From assembly GCA_002943765.1 (NCBI GenBank), contig PQWQ01000003.1, forward strand, positions 2,108,001 to 2,172,000: a DNA stretch of 64,000 nucleotides. Reading direction: 5' to 3'. Position 1 is the stretch's first letter; each line of letters begins with the position of its first letter. The translations under genes were made by a program, and so were the position numbers. Positions 33,001-45,528 of this stretch are shown piece after piece. The notes below the pieces were generated by a model. It saw only the letters and a list, made by a program, of their open reading frames with translations, did no database searches and was not told the origin of the DNA. This DNA comes from Psoroptes ovis (Eukaryota; Arthropoda; Arachnida; Sarcoptiformes; Psoroptidae).

Positions 33001-36000
33001 ATGAATATTATATTTCCTGAATTGCTATACCCGATTGAATGATGTTTGGTTAGATTTTTTTTTTTTCGTTCCCCTTAAATATTAAAATTCAATAAATGAA
33101 TGAATGAATGATTGTTTTGTGTTAGTGTGCATCGTTTTTTTGTTCTGAATTTTAATTTATTCCAAACGATTTTTTCTCCAAAGAGAACTGATTGTTCGCT
33201 TACCATCAATAAAATTGAATTAATGCAATTTGATTATTGATTTATAATTTTGCGGTCAATTTTTGATTTACCCGATTAGTTTCATTCATTCAAATGAAAT
33301 TTCATGGTCATAAATTGTATGGTGAATTACTTATCTTTGTTTCTATTTCGCCGGTTGCTTGTTCGTTTGTTCACAGATGATTATGCATCTGATTGTTGAA
33401 TACACAATGTAAATTCAAATTCTTCGATGATAATGTTTGAATTGATTGAATTCATTAAATTTCTTGGAAATTAACATTTTATTAATAAAAGAAAGGGTTA
33501 AATTTGATTATTTAAAGTAATGAAAAAATCATTTTTTCCCCTTTTAATTACAAGTCATGGATTAGTGATTATCCAAATTGGTTATTATTATTGATTTTTT
33601 ATTTAAATTTATTTCAAAAATTATAAAAATTGAATGAACGAATTCAAAATTCAAATTTAAAAATATCACTCAAAAATCTAAAAACAGAATTTTAAACATT
33701 CTATCTAATCTGTGATATATAATTAATTTTTTTAATATTAATAATTAATGACAATTTATTGAATGAAAATTGAAAAAAAAATTAAAAATTCAATCAATTT
33801 ACATGTCTATCTTTAACCCTTTCGATACTTTTAAATAGAAATTTAGTTTATTTTTATTATTCAAAGTAAATATTCGGTCATTGATTCTTGGTGATTTTTT
33901 ATTGATTTTATTTATTTTTATTTTTCCATCAATCTTCCCATTCGTTCAATTTTTTTGTCGTCTTCATTCTGTTGTAAATATGTTTGATTTTTTTATTTCA
34001 ATTTTCTTTTGGAAGTTTTTTTTTTTTTTGCTTCAAAAGTGTAAAATGTCAACGACCATTTGGAAAGATTTATTTATTTATTTATTCATTTCATTTCACC
34101 TGTAATTTTAAGCTTATTATTATTATTATTATTGTTTTTATTGTTATATACACCTGAAATTTGAAATTCGTTTTCTTCGAAATAAAAAAAAATTTAAAAC
34201 GGATTTTATAATTTTGATTTGAAAATGAAAAATTTCAATTTTATTATTGAAAATTTTTTTTATTATCATTTCATTTATTCTCAGTCAAGTGCACACGCAT
34301 ATTAATATTATGGTACATGATTCAAAGATTTATTCTGTGAATCTTTTCAGAATACCTAGTTTAAAATGAATTAAATGAAATAATATAATGAATCTACGAA
34401 ATGAATTGAAGATATAATTGACGATTGACTGAACATCGTGTCGTGTGAAAAATTTCATTTTATTTTTCGTTTTAGGCTTATTTAATTCAATGGACATTTA
34501 CCATTTTAGCATCTTTTCTCGTGTATATTTCATCAATAAAATCACAATTGTTTTCGTTTGTTGATTGAATCATCAGGTTCAATCGACTTTTTTCCGATTA
34601 ATTTCTTTTGATTGTGTGAAATTATTGTGATTATAATCATCTGAATCGATTGAAGATGGAAAAAAACTAGTTGACCTCAGAGGTTAAACACATTTGTTTG
34701 TCGGTTAAACATGTTGTCATAGCTATCTAAACTTTCAAAGTGAAATAATTCATCGATGATTGATTGATTGATTGATTGATTCATTCATTCATAATGAACA
34801 TGAATGTCGTATGACATTTTTTCATTTACTTTATTTTATTTCACTTAATTTTATTTTATGATTTATTCAAAATGTTTTCATTTCAGAAAAATAATTCAAA
34901 TATTTTACAAAATGTTTATTTATTTATTTTTGTTTTAAATGTATCAATCAAATGTACGTTTTATCAATCTATTGATTGAATATAAAATAGAAAATTTCAT
35001 CAAATCAAAATTGATGTCAAATCGATTGATTTAATGATACTTGATATATCATTATTTTACTTGTTGCGGTTGTTGTTGTTGTTGTTTTACGAATATTTTT
35101 CCACTTTTTCTCAACAAATTTCGCCTTTTTCAATCGAAAATATTTCACTACTTTTGTTTGTGATAGCAAATATCGTCCAATTGAATAAACGATTAAATGA
35201 TTAATTAACCAAACTAATGTTTTTTCTGATTAATTCTCAACCGAACAATCGATAATGGTGGTTTATCCTTTCCACTACAAGCTATGGATGTTTCTTCGTT
35301 TCTTATTCTTTTTAATTTTTACACAATTTCGACAATAAATAAGATGATTCACCACTTACCTGATGGCTAACTGGCTGCCTGACTGGTCATTGAACACTTG
35401 TGTATGTAATAATAATATGTATTTACCAAACCAACAAAAAAAAAATTGAATAAATATATGATATGAATATGAATCAACACATATGCATATGAATGATATG
35501 ATGTAAAGTGAATTGATGTTTGACTTGAATTGAATTGAAGTTGAATGTTCTGTGTTATGTTTCAATGTGTGATATGAGAGTATCATATATATTTGATTTC
35601 TTGTTATTAATAATAAGTAAATGTTCAAATACTATGAATTTTCATCGAAAATCTATGAAATTTCATCTTTTTTTTCTTGAATTTATTTCATTTTATTTTT
35701 TCGTTTAAACTAAATCTATGGTGATAGTTGGTTATTGCACCTTTTTTCCGATTTATGATATTTGTACATTTATTCACTCTTTTGGCTCTTATTTACTCTC
35801 TCACTTTTCACATCTTATCCATAATCATTATCATCATATTCATATTACTACATTCGATGAATGAATAATGATACTTGACACATTATCATTGAATAATTTT
35901 TTATTCAGTTTTTGGCAAAGATTTTCAATTGTAAAAATTGTTAACGAAGAAAAGATGGAATCAAATCAAAGACTATTACATTGCTTTTCAATTTCATACG

Positions 36001-39000
36001 ATGTTTGATATGTTTTTTCAACAATTCACGAGAATTAGAATTGGAAAAAAAATGTTTTACCCTGAATAACAATTAAATGAATCATAGGCATTAGATTTTC
36101 TATGAATTTCAATGTTATGATGATTACTTAGGAAATAAATGTGAGGTGTATGTATTTCAATGTAATAATTTTGTAAGATTATGGTAATGTGATTGGCCTA
36201 ATTTTTACTTCTTTTTATTCGTAATCATTTGTTGATTAATTCATGATTTTTTCTTTGATTTTAAAATTGATTTAAATCACCTGTATTTCATAAATTAAAT
36301 TCAATGATTAACCTGTAATACCATCGATTGATTGATTGATTAATAATCGATTGCGGTTCTTTTTTTTTGTTTAAAATTGATTTTTTTCTCTAAATTACTT
36401 TACACATTTGCATTTCATTGATTCAATGATTGGTTCGGCAAACATTACAAATTATAGTCGATTAATTTTTTTTTTTTTTTTTTTAATTTAAATTATTTCA
36501 TTCATTTTTCTAATTATAAAATTTGTGGATTTTCCCCATGTTCGTTTTTAAATCCATAAAATTGCTGTTAAAATTCAAATGTCATCTTTTGAAATATCGT
36601 TGAAATGATTGAATCATCCGAATGACGTACAATAATTAGTATCATTGAGTAGTTTTTTGTTTTGAAATTGATTTTGAAACTTGAAAAATCTGTTGTCGTT
36701 CAGTGTTCAATCAATTTTCTATTCAATTATCAATTATTTTATTTCAGATGCGCTTGAAAAAAAATTGAAAATCCCTTTTCACTTTGAATCAAATTGCAAT
36801 TTGCTTTGATTGAAAGAAATATTTTGATTCAAAAATTTTCCCTCAAATAGATTAAAAACCATTCAATGAATGAAAATCGTTTGCGATTTGAGTTGAAATT
36901 TGATTTTGTTTCATTCAGAAAAAATCGCACTTGATCTTCTATCAGGTCAAATGATTTTTTAAAATAATGAATTTTCTGGAAAATGTTTTTGATTGTCCGC
37001 AGACAACAATCAACAACCCTCATCTTACAGATATCAAACCTTTGTGATTTATTCATCGGATTTATTACCCATATGATTCACTTCATTGTTGAATTCATCA
37101 GATGATTTATTCAATTACTCAAATATTACATCTTTTAGCAGAAATCATCAGCCATAAAAATACACAGTAGTCAATCCCTTGTTAACCCTTTGATATTATT
37201 GTTGATGTATGTTTAATTCAATTGATTTTTTTCTCGTTAATTCCAACAACACTGAACAATGATTGATTTGTGATAAATCCATCCACATTTATTTGAAAAT
37301 TTTATTATTTTTTCATCAAAATTCAAGCGTCAAACAACAAGCGAATTTTGTTGTTGTTTTTCATTCAATTTTCTTGTTTAAATTTTCCATTTATATGCCC
37401 ATACATCAATTTTATTTCATTTTTACAACAGAAAAAATTTCTTGTTTCATTTCATTCAATGATCATTGACAAAGCTCAAAAAAAGTTTTTGTTCAAAATC
37501 ATTTGTTGAATGATGTGATCATTTTTTGATTGTTTTTCCCCTCATAATTTATTTTGAATTCATAAATCAGAGTTGAGCCTATGTTTTTACACTAATATTT
37601 TCATGAAATATTAATGGCCAAACGAACAAAAATTGTAACATCGAAAACAACTTGTTGATTAATTGATTGTAAAACAATGGACAATTTTTATTTTTTACGA
37701 ATTTCTCTGAAAAACAAATAAATCTTTCATTTTTTCCAAAGAATATTTTTTTTTGAGATATGAATTTGCTTCTAACGATCATTGTCGAGCTTTGACAAGT
37801 ATTCCAATTCATTCACTATGGTTTTTCATTTTGCGCACATTTACCCCTTTGTTTCTACACTCAAATCACCAGAAAATAATCCGATTGTCTTTATGTTGAA
37901 AGGAATCAAAACTTTTTTCATTTTTGCTGCTGAAAAAAAGCAGCCAAAGGCTGAAATACACCTGTTCATAACCGTCTATGCTCGCAATCGTAAAATTATC
38001 ATTGAAAAAAGAACAAAAAAAATACACAGAAATTTTCCATGAAATTACATTGAAAAAAAACCGAAAAATAAAAAATCGAAAAGATTCATTTCAATATAAT
38101 TATCATCATAACGATTATTGATACTAATATGGTATCTTCAATGGTTTTCGTTTCTTTGTTTGCTTGCTTCAGTATTTGATTCCTCTATTCTCTAATTCAA
38201 AATCAAATGTCAATGTTATTGCTGATTTCGTTTTTTGATATGTCCTTTAATTTTAATTATTCTCTTGTCGTTGTTAGTCATCGTCATCGTCATCATGACA
38301 GCAGCAGCCATCAACAGCCGTGTCGGTGAATTGATGGTCAAATGCTTCTTGAAGAAGCAAAAATTCAAAAATAAAAATCAAATGATCGAAATGAATGATA
38401 ATTTTTCTTATTTCTTTACCTTCTCTCATTGATTTTGTTTATTTTTATTTCAAAACAAATGAAGCCTTGATTCAACAAACCGAAATGACCGAAACATGGC
38501 CAGACCAATAAAATGTGTCCACAATAGAGCCCATACACAAACAAATGTATTAATTTTTTCGTTAAAGCTTTGTGAAAATTGTAATTTTACCTGGACATTT
38601 TTCGATATTGATTTTGCTTTATTCCTCAACCAACAACCGAACAAGCAAAAGACAAAATATTTAAAACCAAAAAACGAAATGAAAGAAATGTTCGTTCGTT
38701 TTTATTTCGTTTGTTTTTTCTCGTTAAAAGCCTTTGCCCGAGATATTGATCAAAGAGTTTTTGAATGTTTATGTTTTAAAATGAGAAAATTTTAAGAAAA
38801 AAAATGATAATTGAAACATTTCGGTGTCCAATCAAATTAACAATCAAAGATTGAACAATATATTTAAATTACATTGCATGAATTTGCATAATTCATTAAT
38901 GGTCATTCAATGTTTGAATTTCAAAGACATTGCTTAAATTCAATCAATGAGTGATTCTAATTCTCAGTTCAGTTGATGATTCAATCTTCGATTTCTCCTA

Positions 39001-39999
39001 AAAATCCCAGATTTTTCTGTTTTTTCAATGATTTTCGAGTTTAAAATTTGAAATATTGAACATTTGACTTAAAACTTATTCCCCAAATCCATGCATATGA
39101 TGCTTTTATTCTGTGATTCGATTCACTTTGCTAGCAAACAAGCATTTCGTCTATATGTTTGTTGATTCACCTGTATGTTTGTTTGTTCTTACAATCATAA
39201 TAATCGTTGAAATAATAACGATAATATCATTCAGTTGATTTTCATTCATTTATGTTCAATGGTCACACCATTTAATATAAGCATATAAACAAAAAATCGA
39301 AAATATAATCATTTTCATAAACTTTTACCTTGTTAGAAAACTTTGAACTTTGCCATTTCTTTTTTTGAATTATCATTATTCTCTTCCAATATTAAATTCA
39401 TGTCAAACAAGCAAACACATACGCATTACACACATACGATTCGTTTTAATATGAATACAAATTCAATTTTTTTCATTTCTCCAATGTTCATATGTTCATA
39501 TGGTGGTGACCATATAGACGAAGGTCATTTCAATTTCTTCGTCATTATTATTATTATTTTTTGTATTTTTCCACACTTCTTTACATTGATTCTATACGAT
39601 AATAATAATAATAATGTGAATCAGCGAGATTTTCATTTTTCATACAAATGTTTGAGCTTTAATTGTTGATTTTACCTTCAACCTTTACCAAATCATGAGT
39701 TTTTTCTTTCCCAATTTTACAAGTCTTGTTTCGACCCTTGTTTGGATTTTTTTTTGTAGGTTCTTTAAATATGTTTTTTTGCGCAGCATTTCGACAACCT
39801 TAGTAATTTCACTGTTCATAGAGTCATTTGTTAGTTCGTTTTTTTCGGGGCTTTCACAAGTGATGCAGCACAATCATGGATGGACATCATCATCCTCATG
39901 TTAAACAAGGAGAGAAATCGAAATGAAAAATTAAATAAAACGTAATAATAATGAAAGGTGCTATTTCATTTTCGATGATTTTTTATATTTATTTTAAAC
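27085..39999. other. Long AT-rich region without recognisable genes (part 1)
   Basis: About 13 kb. The open frames are short and consist of Phe/Ile/Leu/Ser-rich translations of T-rich sequence or Lys/Asn-rich translations of the opposite strand. Local features are a (GAG/GAT) purine run at 28073-28115, a 21-base T run at 28322-28342, a strong donor-like AAAAAAG|GTAAGC at 29067, and many (ATT)n, (TTG)n and (ATGA)n runs. It is probably the upstream region or first intron of scalloped/TEAD; I see nothing else I can support. Confidence 0.5.
28073..28115. repeat. GAG/GAT purine-rich simple repeat
   Basis: Imperfect GAGGAT/GAG triplets, strand-asymmetric (no pyrimidine except T). It is followed by a (CAAAA)n tract at about 28130-28155. 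Confidence 0.7.
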
Positions 40000-40047
40000 T
40001 AAACGAATCGAATTTGAACTTGTTCAATCATCGACAACAACCTGCTG

Positions 40048-40071
40048 CTGCTGATGCACCAGCATCAGCAG
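40048..40071. other. Perfect 10-bp hairpin with ACCA loop
   Basis: CTGCTGATGC at 40048-40057 is the reverse complement of GCATCAGCAG at 40062-40071, separated by ACCA. It overlaps the end of an 85-codon minus-strand open frame (40322-40065). It may be chance in a CTG-rich patch, a transcript-end structure or part of a small RNA. Confidence 0.45.
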
Positions 40072-40322
40072 TTTTGAATTTCATCTTTGTTTCCATATTC
40101 AATCCCTGATATGTAATCATCATTATTATCGAATTGGATTGAATCATTTGTGTATGTGCTGGTATAAAGTGTATCTAAACAAGTGTCTAATCCGTACAAT
40201 TTTTCTTCGATTGGTTTCGGGGGTATTTGATGGTAATAGGTCGAGGATAATAAGATGGGTAGAGGATTTCGTCCTGTGTACCTGTTGTGTGTTACCATAT
40301 TCTCTATGGGCTCAAGAGCCAT
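40065..40322 (-). CDS. Possible small gene or exon of unknown function
   Basis: 85 codons. Unlike nearby open frames it has balanced composition (Pro, Thr, Tyr, Glu, Asp, Gly; no long Phe/Lys runs) with stretches such as HNRYTGRNPLPILLSSTYYH. I recognise no domain. The local sequence is richer in G+C than the surroundings. An overlapping plus-strand frame (40139-40432) is also open, so this could be chance. A donor-like CACACAG|GTACAG lies just upstream on the minus strand. Confidence 0.25.
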   Translation of the reverse strand: MALEPIENMVTHNRYTGRNPLPILLSSTYYHQIPPKPIEEKLYGLDTCLDTLYTSTYTNDSIQFDNNDDYISGIEYGNKDEIQNC

Positions 40323-42356
40323 TAAATTTTTCGTTTTTAAGGTTCTGTACCTGTGTGATTGGTGATGATGACCTCAATCGTGTCAATATTTGTCTGTGTT
40401 TGGTGCTCGTTTTTTATTCTTTGAATTATTAAAAAAAAATGAATTATACACGTTGAATTTTGTAAAAAAGTTTCCCTCTCAATTTCTCCAAGAGAAAACG
40501 ATAATCATTTGGATTTGAAGATTTGAACAAAGAATCAAATTTGAAAATAAATAAACAAGAATTAAATCATAGGTTAAAGGTGATGATTTTTTCTCTGCAT
40601 TTCACCTGAGAAAATGAAATTATCCACGAATTTTAATCGAATACATTAATAATCATTTAGAATTGATAGTATTTTGATCATGGTTTCCCATTTAATTTTA
40701 ATCGAAATTAATCAGTGTATTTCGCTGAGAAAATTTTTCCACTTATTTTGGCTTTCAACAAATTTCTTTGTCCTTAGAACTTTAAAAACTGAAAATAAAC
40801 TCAATTTAAAAAACTAGAAAAAATAACTCTTTCATTCCTCATTTTTTTCTATTCTTACATTTTTTATTTTTATTTTTTATTAATATTTTCCATATCATAT
40901 ATTCTTAATTTGTGTAAAAAGAAACTATGAAATATCAATAACAATTACATTAAATGAAAAATAGAATTGGAAACAAACAACTTTAGACAAAAAATGAAAA
41001 TAAAATAATGAAAAATTAGGCAATTAGCCAGATATGATAATAAACATGACATCGAAATTATTATTATTATTATTTCTATTATCATCATTAGGCATTGAGC
41101 ACAAAAAATATCATCAAAAGCAGCAACAGCAAAAATCAACATCAACCACCACAATAAGTTTAAATGAGTTTTTTCAATAAATGTATTGTGTCGTTGACGA
41201 TGATGATTGTTGTGATGTTGTTGTTATTGACGATGATGATATTTACATATAAATGACGTTTTACTTTGATTTAGTTTGATTTACTTTAATTTAGCTTAAT
41301 TGACTTTAATTTTTTGTTTTAAATTTATTTTGATTGTATTTGTTTGTTTGTTTTGTTCAATATTTATATTTTAATTACAATTTTTTGAATTGATAATAGA
41401 TATAAATCGTTTTTTACGTTTTATTTTCAAAAAATTCCAAATAAATGTGTCATTATTTAATTTGTTTTCGTTTATAAATATAAATAAATAGTTTAGAAAC
41501 GTTTCATCAAGTGTTTTCATTTATTTTAAATAGACATTTTGATGATGATTTAAAATTGTAAAATACATTTGGGTGTGTGTTTGTGTGCTTATGCAAGTGT
41601 ATTTGTATTTAAGCTGCTTCTAGTAGCAAGCAGTAGGTGTGTTGCATATGTGTAAAACGATTCTTTGTTGATTATCGAAACCTTGACTGATTTTTTGTTT
41701 TTTTTGTTTTTCTTTTAAATCCAATGATTCATTTTGATTTGAAATGTTTGTTTTGCGCCTTTTTTTTTATTGAAAATTAAAAAATTGAAATTAATTCATT
41801 TTAATGATTGATAGATTGATTAAAATGATGAAATAGATGATGAAATTGTAAAATTTTACGATTTCACTTGTTGAAATGAAATTGGAATTCGTAGATTTCC
41901 TCGTCTTGAAATTATGATTCAATTTTTTTTTATCGATTCAAGAATACTCATAGAAATGTTAATAGTTATGACCAATTGGTAATCATAATTGTATGTTGTC
42001 CTTAATTGATTACCAATTCTTTAGAATTTTATCATTCATTAAAAATTGTTTGATCCAAGATATATTTCGTACAAATAAGAATCGTATGAATGAATTTCAA
42101 GCGAATTTTTCCTCTTTTAGAATCACGAAAAAAATCCATCTAATTAATCAAGTGATGTGAAGGATGGAAGAAGGACACTGGAAACAATTTTTGAGTGGTC
42201 GATTCTTGTACCGATTTCAAAGGTTTTCTTCCATATGATTCAAAGATTTTCTCAAGAAATTCTTGATCATATGATCATTGATAAGAATAAAAATGATATT
42301 CTAAGATTATATTTTTAGAATATATGTTGTACTCTAAATATTCTGATTATATTTGG

Positions 42357-42427
42357 TTGTCCGAAAAGTTTGCTTCATCGAATCAATAGAAATGTCCATT
42401 GAAAATCGGCAAGAACTTTTCGGACAA
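42357..42427. mobile_element. Tiny mariner-like inverted-repeat element 1
   Basis: Perfect 14-base inverted repeats TTGTCCGAAAAGTT (42357-42370) and AACTTTTCGGACAA (42414-42427) flank about 43 bases. The sequence GGTTGTCCGAAAAGTT is of the type seen at the ends of mariner-family transposons. A second copy with matching ends is at 62282. It is too short to code for anything; probably a MITE or deletion relic. Confidence 0.6.
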
Positions 42428-44493
42428 TTCAATGCATTCAATTAATTTAAAATGTATCAAAATAAATAAATAGACTGACATTGATTCGTGTGTGTGTGTG
42501 TTCCAATCGTGCATTCGCAACGTAAATTCAACTTCAATGATGTTTGTTCATTCATTCATTTGTCGTCGTCGTTATTAATTCAGTTGCTCATTAATTTTTG
42601 CTCCATTTGCATTGAAAATTTGAAAAATGATCAAGAACATTCATTGATCATATGGATTAAATCTTGAATCATTTTCAACAATGTAACGGTTTGTAAATTT
42701 GTATAAATAATAATTCAATAATTAATCGCAAATTATTATCCCTTGACCAAACTGCAGCACCACCATCATCGTATTTTTTTCAATTTTGAGCTTTGCACCT
42801 TATATACCTTATGGCTTAAGTATTATTTTTGTTTGTAGATTTTGATTGAAAGCAATACAAAATCGAAATTTCCAACATATTTATGGTGCCATGTGTTTAA
42901 TATATTTTCCACGATTTTCAATGTATTTTCCTCCAAGTTTTTCCAATGATTCATTCATTCAATTCATTTTCAAACGTGTACAACTGTGCACATTAAATGA
43001 ACACACGCATAAATACATTTTCATTCATCTTTTTTCTTCTTATGTTTCTTAGATTCAAATCTTTTATTCAAAATTTTCAGCTGAAATTTTAAAAAGTAAA
43101 AAAAAGGTTTTTCCCATTCACCATTCATTGATTCAATCCATTTCGTTTCATTGATTCATTTCATTCATATGTTTTTCGACGCTTTCTTCCATTTCATTTC
43201 TTCAAAATCTTTTGTGTTTCAGACACAAGCCCCAGCTTGGCTTTCTCCTCATTTTTTCTACTCTTGGTTAATGAAAATAATGAAAATCTGGTGCAGTAAC
43301 CAACCATTATTATCATTCTTCATTGACCTTTGTCATTCACCACTTTAACGTTTAGTTTTTGAACCTCGTACTTCACTGCACACACGTTCTCTAAGAGGAG
43401 TTGAATGTCAATAATTTTTGCCATTTTTCTTCGTTTTATGCGAAAAAAAACGACAACAATTTAGGCTATGTTTGGCACTCGGAAGTTTGCTTATTTTGTG
43501 CCAAAGCAAGTTGTTGTTGGCTGTGCAGCAAGTTGCAAATGGTAAGCTTTCTCTTTTCTAAGGTTTTTTCCCCTGAAATTTTCATTTCAATTCATTGTCG
43601 TAGTATTTCATGGTGATGATGATGATGATGTTGATAAATAGTAAGTTTGTTGCTCAAAGATTCGTGTAAAGAATAAATATAATCAACATTTGTGTACCAA
43701 ATGAAGCAAGAAAAACGAGAGCAACTAGAGAAAACCTTGGACCTTATATCTTTCGAATGTTTTTGAATTTTTCGATTCAAAGTCGATGGTAATTTTCTCT
43801 TTTTCTTTTACTAAGCAAATTTATAAAACAGTAACAAACACATCTAAACAGACTTTCAAACAAACGAATAAATAAATAAATAAGCAAATAAACGAATGCA
43901 ACAAGTAGCCAAGTGCCAAAGAACATTAATTTGAAAATGAAAAAAAATTACCTGATTCAAGGGTAGCCATACAAAGGTCTAGCCATTTCGTATTATGGTA
44001 CTTCAATGACTATTCAATGGTCAGATCAATCAACAATTATATTTCATATGGAAGAAACCACTACCAAATTTCCAATGAACGAAATGAATAAAACGAAATG
44101 CAATCACCAATAATAATCATTGAAATGAAATAATTTTTTGGTTAAAAAAAAAAATTCAAACCTGTATATTTGATGGTAATAATGGTAGTGATGGTTTTTC
44201 ATGTGAATGAATCATCATTGATTGCCAACATTTTATTCATTTTTTTCGTTTAAATTTTCAACCTCAAAAATTCTCTTAGAAACAAGACAGGTGTGCACAT
44301 CAAAGGTAAGTGTGTCTGTGTGTTTGAATAAGGTAAACACCAGCAAGAGTAGCAGCAGCAGCTTTAACTTTTTTCAAAGTACCCCAAAGGAACCCAACTA
44401 AAAATTTCAATGCATTCAATAGGCCATAGACCATTGAAAACACGAAGAAAAAATATCCTTGTTCTCTATTTTTTCCACGATTTTGATGGGTGT

Positions 44494-44537
44494 CGGTGGT
44501 GCTGGTGATGACGGTGGTGGTGGTGGTGGTGGTGGTC
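44494..44537. repeat. GGT simple repeat
   Basis: Interrupted then pure (GGT)n, about 14 units in all. An overlapping open frame would encode polyglycine but has no gene-like context. Confidence 0.8.
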
Positions 44538-45453
44538 ACCAAAATAAGCCGAGAAAAAAATGGTTTCAAATAATCAATAGACTTGAAAATTCACCATTGA
44601 ATTTTGAAATTACATTTCAAATTCAAATGTATACCAGCTGTTGTTGATGATTTGATTTTGAATCAAAGATTTTGCTTCATTTTTTTTCTTTGATTTTTTT
44701 GAATTAAAAATGTTCAATGTTCTCAAAGACTTTCTACGATCATAATAATAATTGTCTGATATACATTTGTTTGTAAATGAATAAAGAAAACCAAACAAAA
44801 AACAAACGAAATCAACAAGTTGTTTCTCAATCGATTCATTCTTCCATTGAAATTGATTGTTTTTCCATCATCGAATCAAATTATCTTTAATCAAATCTTG
44901 AAATAAAAATTGATTAATTTAATTAAATTTTCAATGAAATCAAATCAAAATATCAATCAGTTCAGTGGTGGTTTTAATTTTTTTGTGTGAATTTTGTAAT
45001 CATCATTATCATCCAAAATTAATTCAAAATTCATCTTTAACTTTATTATGTATGATTGTATTACTTATATACCTTTGAATCAAATTTAATCTATTCATTA
45101 TCATTATTATTTTTGATAATTTTCAATGTTTACCTTTGAAAAATGAAGTAAAAATTGTTAATATCGATACTAATATCATAATACTGAATTCGCATTGAAA
45201 TATAAATAAATATAATTGATATCAATAATAATTGATAAATGCAAACATCCCCGTAAATTTTGACATTTATCATCTATGAATGGTAGTATGTATGTTTATA
45301 TGTATGAATATCATTTATTCATTTCATTTCATTTAAATTTAATTCGCTTGTCTGTATTTATTTATGTGTGTGTGTGTCTAATTCATTGCTATATGCATTT
45401 ATTCTCATTTGATTTTCATGTTCATTTGTCCAATATTCATTTCCAATGTGTTG

Positions 45454-45455
<2 letters not shown>

Positions 45456-45526
<71 letters not shown>
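45456..45526. repeat. (CAT)n microsatellite
   Basis: 71 bases, nearly 24 uninterrupted CAT units. The polyhistidine and polyaspartate open frames across it are products of the repeat and are not called as genes. Confidence 0.95.

Positions 45527-45528
<2 letters not shown>

Noticed and set aside
37782..38042. 86-codon frame upstream of scalloped
   Set aside because: No recognisable domain, simple composition and no splice or context support.
44459..44647. Glycine-run protein
   Set aside because: Produced by a GGT repeat; no supporting context.
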